NCBI GenBank assembly: GCA_020634755.1
Contig: JACKBC010000028.1
Location: 24,346-88,345 of the forward strand
DNA length: 64,000 nucleotides
Reading direction: 5' to 3'
From: Caldilineaceae bacterium
GTDB taxonomy: Bacteria; Chloroflexota; Anaerolineae; Caldilineales; Caldilineaceae
Made by a program: the position numbers and the translations under genes. Position 1 is the first letter of the stretch. The number at the start of each line of letters is the position of its first letter. Shown here in pieces: positions 62,919 to 64,000 of this stretch. Below the pieces are notes generated by a model, which saw only the letters and a list, made by a program, of their open reading frames with translations, ran no database searches and was not told the origin of the DNA.

Positions 62919-63620
62919 CTAGTCGCGCGAGCGACCCGTCAGCAGAAACACATAGTAGAGCAGCGTCAAGATGGCGCTTACCGCCGCCGCCACATATGTG
63001 AGCGCCGCCGCATCCAGCACTCTGTTCACCCCCTGCATTTCCTGCGGGGCGAGAATTCCTTCTGTAACTAACAGCTTCTTGGCGCGGCTGCTGGCATCAA
63101 ATTCCACCGGCAGCGTCACAATGGTAAAGAGCGTGGTCACACCCAAAACGGCGACACCCACCCAGGCCAGGCTGGTTCCCACCACATTCATCAGCAGAAA
63201 ACCGGCCATAATAATAATCGGCCCCAACCAACTGCCAAATTGCACGGCCGGTACCATGGCCGAGCGCAATTTTAGCGGCGCATAATGAGCTTGATCTTGA
63301 ATGGCGTGACCAGCTTCGTGAGCCGCCACACCGACCGCCGCCAAGCTAGGGCTATCAAAAACATCTGGGCTCAAACGCAGCGTTTTGGAGCGTGGATCAT
63401 AGTGATCGCTCAAAAAGCCGTTGACCCTCTCTACCGCAACATTGCCTAACCCATTGGCGTCCAAAATGCGGCGGGCGGCGGCGGCGCCTGTGGCCCCCGT
63501 CCCACTGCGCACCTTCGAATATTTATTAAAAGCCGACTTAACCCGCCATTGGGCCCAAAAGCCAAAAAGCAGCGCCGGTATCATAATCACAAAATACAGC
63601 GGATTCATGGCGTAAAACAT
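62919..63620 (-). CDS. YugP-type membrane zinc metallopeptidase
   Basis: A 233-residue membrane protein with the zinc motif HEAGH (AAHEAGHAIQDQ) and four predicted helices, fitting the neutral zinc metallopeptidase family (YugP). The conserved ending of the family (SSRAKKLLVTEG) is present. Substrate unknown in this family. The ATG at 63620 (MFYAMNPLYF) has AAGGAG 8 bases before it; an in-frame GTG at 63629 lies inside that gap. It leads the operon with the small membrane protein. Confidence 0.9.
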   Translation of the reverse strand: MFYAMNPLYFVIMIPALLFGFWAQWRVKSAFNKYSKVRSGTGATGAAAARRILDANGLGNVAVERVNGFLSDHYDPRSKTLRLSPDVFDSPSLAAVGVAAHEAGHAIQDQAHYAPLKLRSAMVPAVQFGSWLGPIIIMAGFLLMNVVGTSLAWVGVAVLGVTTLFTIVTLPVEFDASSRAKKLLVTEGILAPQEMQGVNRVLDAAALTYVAAAVSAILTLLYYVFLLTGRSRD

Positions 63621-63643
63621 GCTTTGCACTCCTTCTAAGTTTC

Positions 63644-63743
63644 TTATAAACTTATGTTACGCAAGCCCGGCGGAAAGTCGGCTCGCCGACGTTCCTGTTT
63701 CTCTCTCGCAGACTGGCTTTCGCTGCGTAACGTGTATTATAAA
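63644..63743. repeat. TTATAA-ended inverted-repeat element, copy B
   Basis: Opposite orientation to copy A. It starts TTATAAACTTATGTTACGCA and ends ACGTGTATTATAAA, with the inner GAAAGTCGGCTCGCCGAC and CCTGTTTCTCTC segments of copy A. It begins 24 bases upstream of the YugP-type gene start, between that gene's 5' end and copy C. Confidence 0.85.
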
Positions 63744-63826
63744 CTCCGCAAATTTTTACATTTACAGTACGTAATAACTGTACCAAAGTTTTCAATGTAT
63801 TACGTTAGAGGACTATTAGTCTTTTG

Positions 63827-63938
63827 TTATAAATTAGGGCTCACGCAAGCCCGGCGGAAAGTCGGCTCGCCGACGTTCCTGTTTCTCTCTCGCAGACTGG
63901 CTGCCGCTGCGTAATGTGAGTTATAAATTAAGGCTCAC
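63827..63938. repeat. TTATAA-ended inverted-repeat element, copy C with flanking direct repeat
   Basis: Nearly identical to copy B through the core (63846-63902). TTATAAATTAGGGCTCAC at its left edge recurs as TTATAAATTAAGGCTCAC (63921-63938) at its right edge, so either the insertion duplicated flanking DNA or a partial further copy follows. B and C are separated by 83 bases. Confidence 0.8.
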
Positions 63939-63965
63939 ACCCGCTTGACGCCAAAGTTCTACGCC

Positions 63966-64000
63966 TTAGAAGCTGTCTGAAATGGTGATTAAGGCGTGTC
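63966..64000. mobile_element. Possible left end of an insertion or miniature element running off the window
   Basis: TTAGAAGCTGTCTGAAA (63966-63982) matches, with one mismatch, the end of the inverted-repeat element at 28936-29069. The rest is outside the window, so whether it is a full insertion sequence cannot be told. Confidence 0.45.

Overview
The window looks like chromosome of a free-living, Gram-positive-like or monoderm bacterium of the phylum Chloroflexota (Anaerolineae/Caldilineae type). This is inference from gene content and style, not from a marker gene: no rRNA or tRNA was seen. Supporting signs are Tat-type lipoprotein solute-binding proteins with long low-complexity linkers, an ECF sigma/anti-sigma pair whose anti-sigma carries a very long Pro/Thr tail, secreted proteins ending in a short aromatic-aliphatic-Pro-Leu tail, and many short intergenic repeats. 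I found no phage genes, transposase gene or CRISPR array.

Layout. 0-4.4 kb (+): two small membrane-anchored proteins, a haem-binding ferric-reductase-like membrane protein, then an OmpR-type response regulator and its sensor kinase. 4.5-10.5 kb (+): a complete L-rhamnose catabolic set (rhamnulokinase, L-rhamnose isomerase, fused rhamnulose-1-phosphate aldolase/lactaldehyde dehydrogenase) with an unexpected nucleotidyltransferase inside it. 11-20.8 kb (mostly +): a GAF protein with a degenerate HD-GYP domain, a large secreted subtilase, an unknown exported protein and a cold-shock protein. 21-29 kb (-): a GH4 glycosidase, a glutaredoxin-thioredoxin reductase fusion, a TlpA/NHL lipoprotein and an unknown 866-residue protein that may act on carbohydrate. 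29-41 kb (-): an oligopeptide-family ABC transporter with two substrate-binding proteins, a phytanoyl-CoA dioxygenase relative and a B12-binding radical SAM protein. 41-49 kb: an MttB-family methyltransferase, an inositol-monophosphatase relative, a PH-domain protein, a metallo-beta-lactamase-fold hydrolase and a TgpA-like transglutaminase. 48.6-59 kb: a sugar-type binding lipoprotein, a winged-helix regulator, a Wzz/BY-kinase, a multi-pass membrane protein, an SGNH-hydrolase surface protein, an epimerase and an enolase-superfamily enzyme. 59.3-63.6 kb (-): anti-sigma/ECF sigma, Bcp peroxiredoxin, a small membrane protein and a YugP-type protease.

How the parts may fit together (inference): rhamnose catabolism, a GH4 enzyme, a sugar-acid-type enolase-superfamily enzyme and an Opp-type transporter would suit growth on plant polysaccharide such as rhamnogalacturonan, while 48-57 kb looks like surface polysaccharide and extracellular proteins.

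Two window-wide features stand out. First, at least four families of short non-coding repeats share no obvious sequence and have no transposase here: a TTATAA-ended element (3 copies), an ~83-bp element (3 copies), an ~85-bp element (4 copies, each at the 5' side of a minus-strand gene) and REP-like palindromes (5 copies), plus several single inverted-repeat elements. Second, ten single-base frameshifts in six genes are confined to 40.1-52.4 kb, while the genes on either side are intact; this could be uncorrected sequence error or local gene decay.
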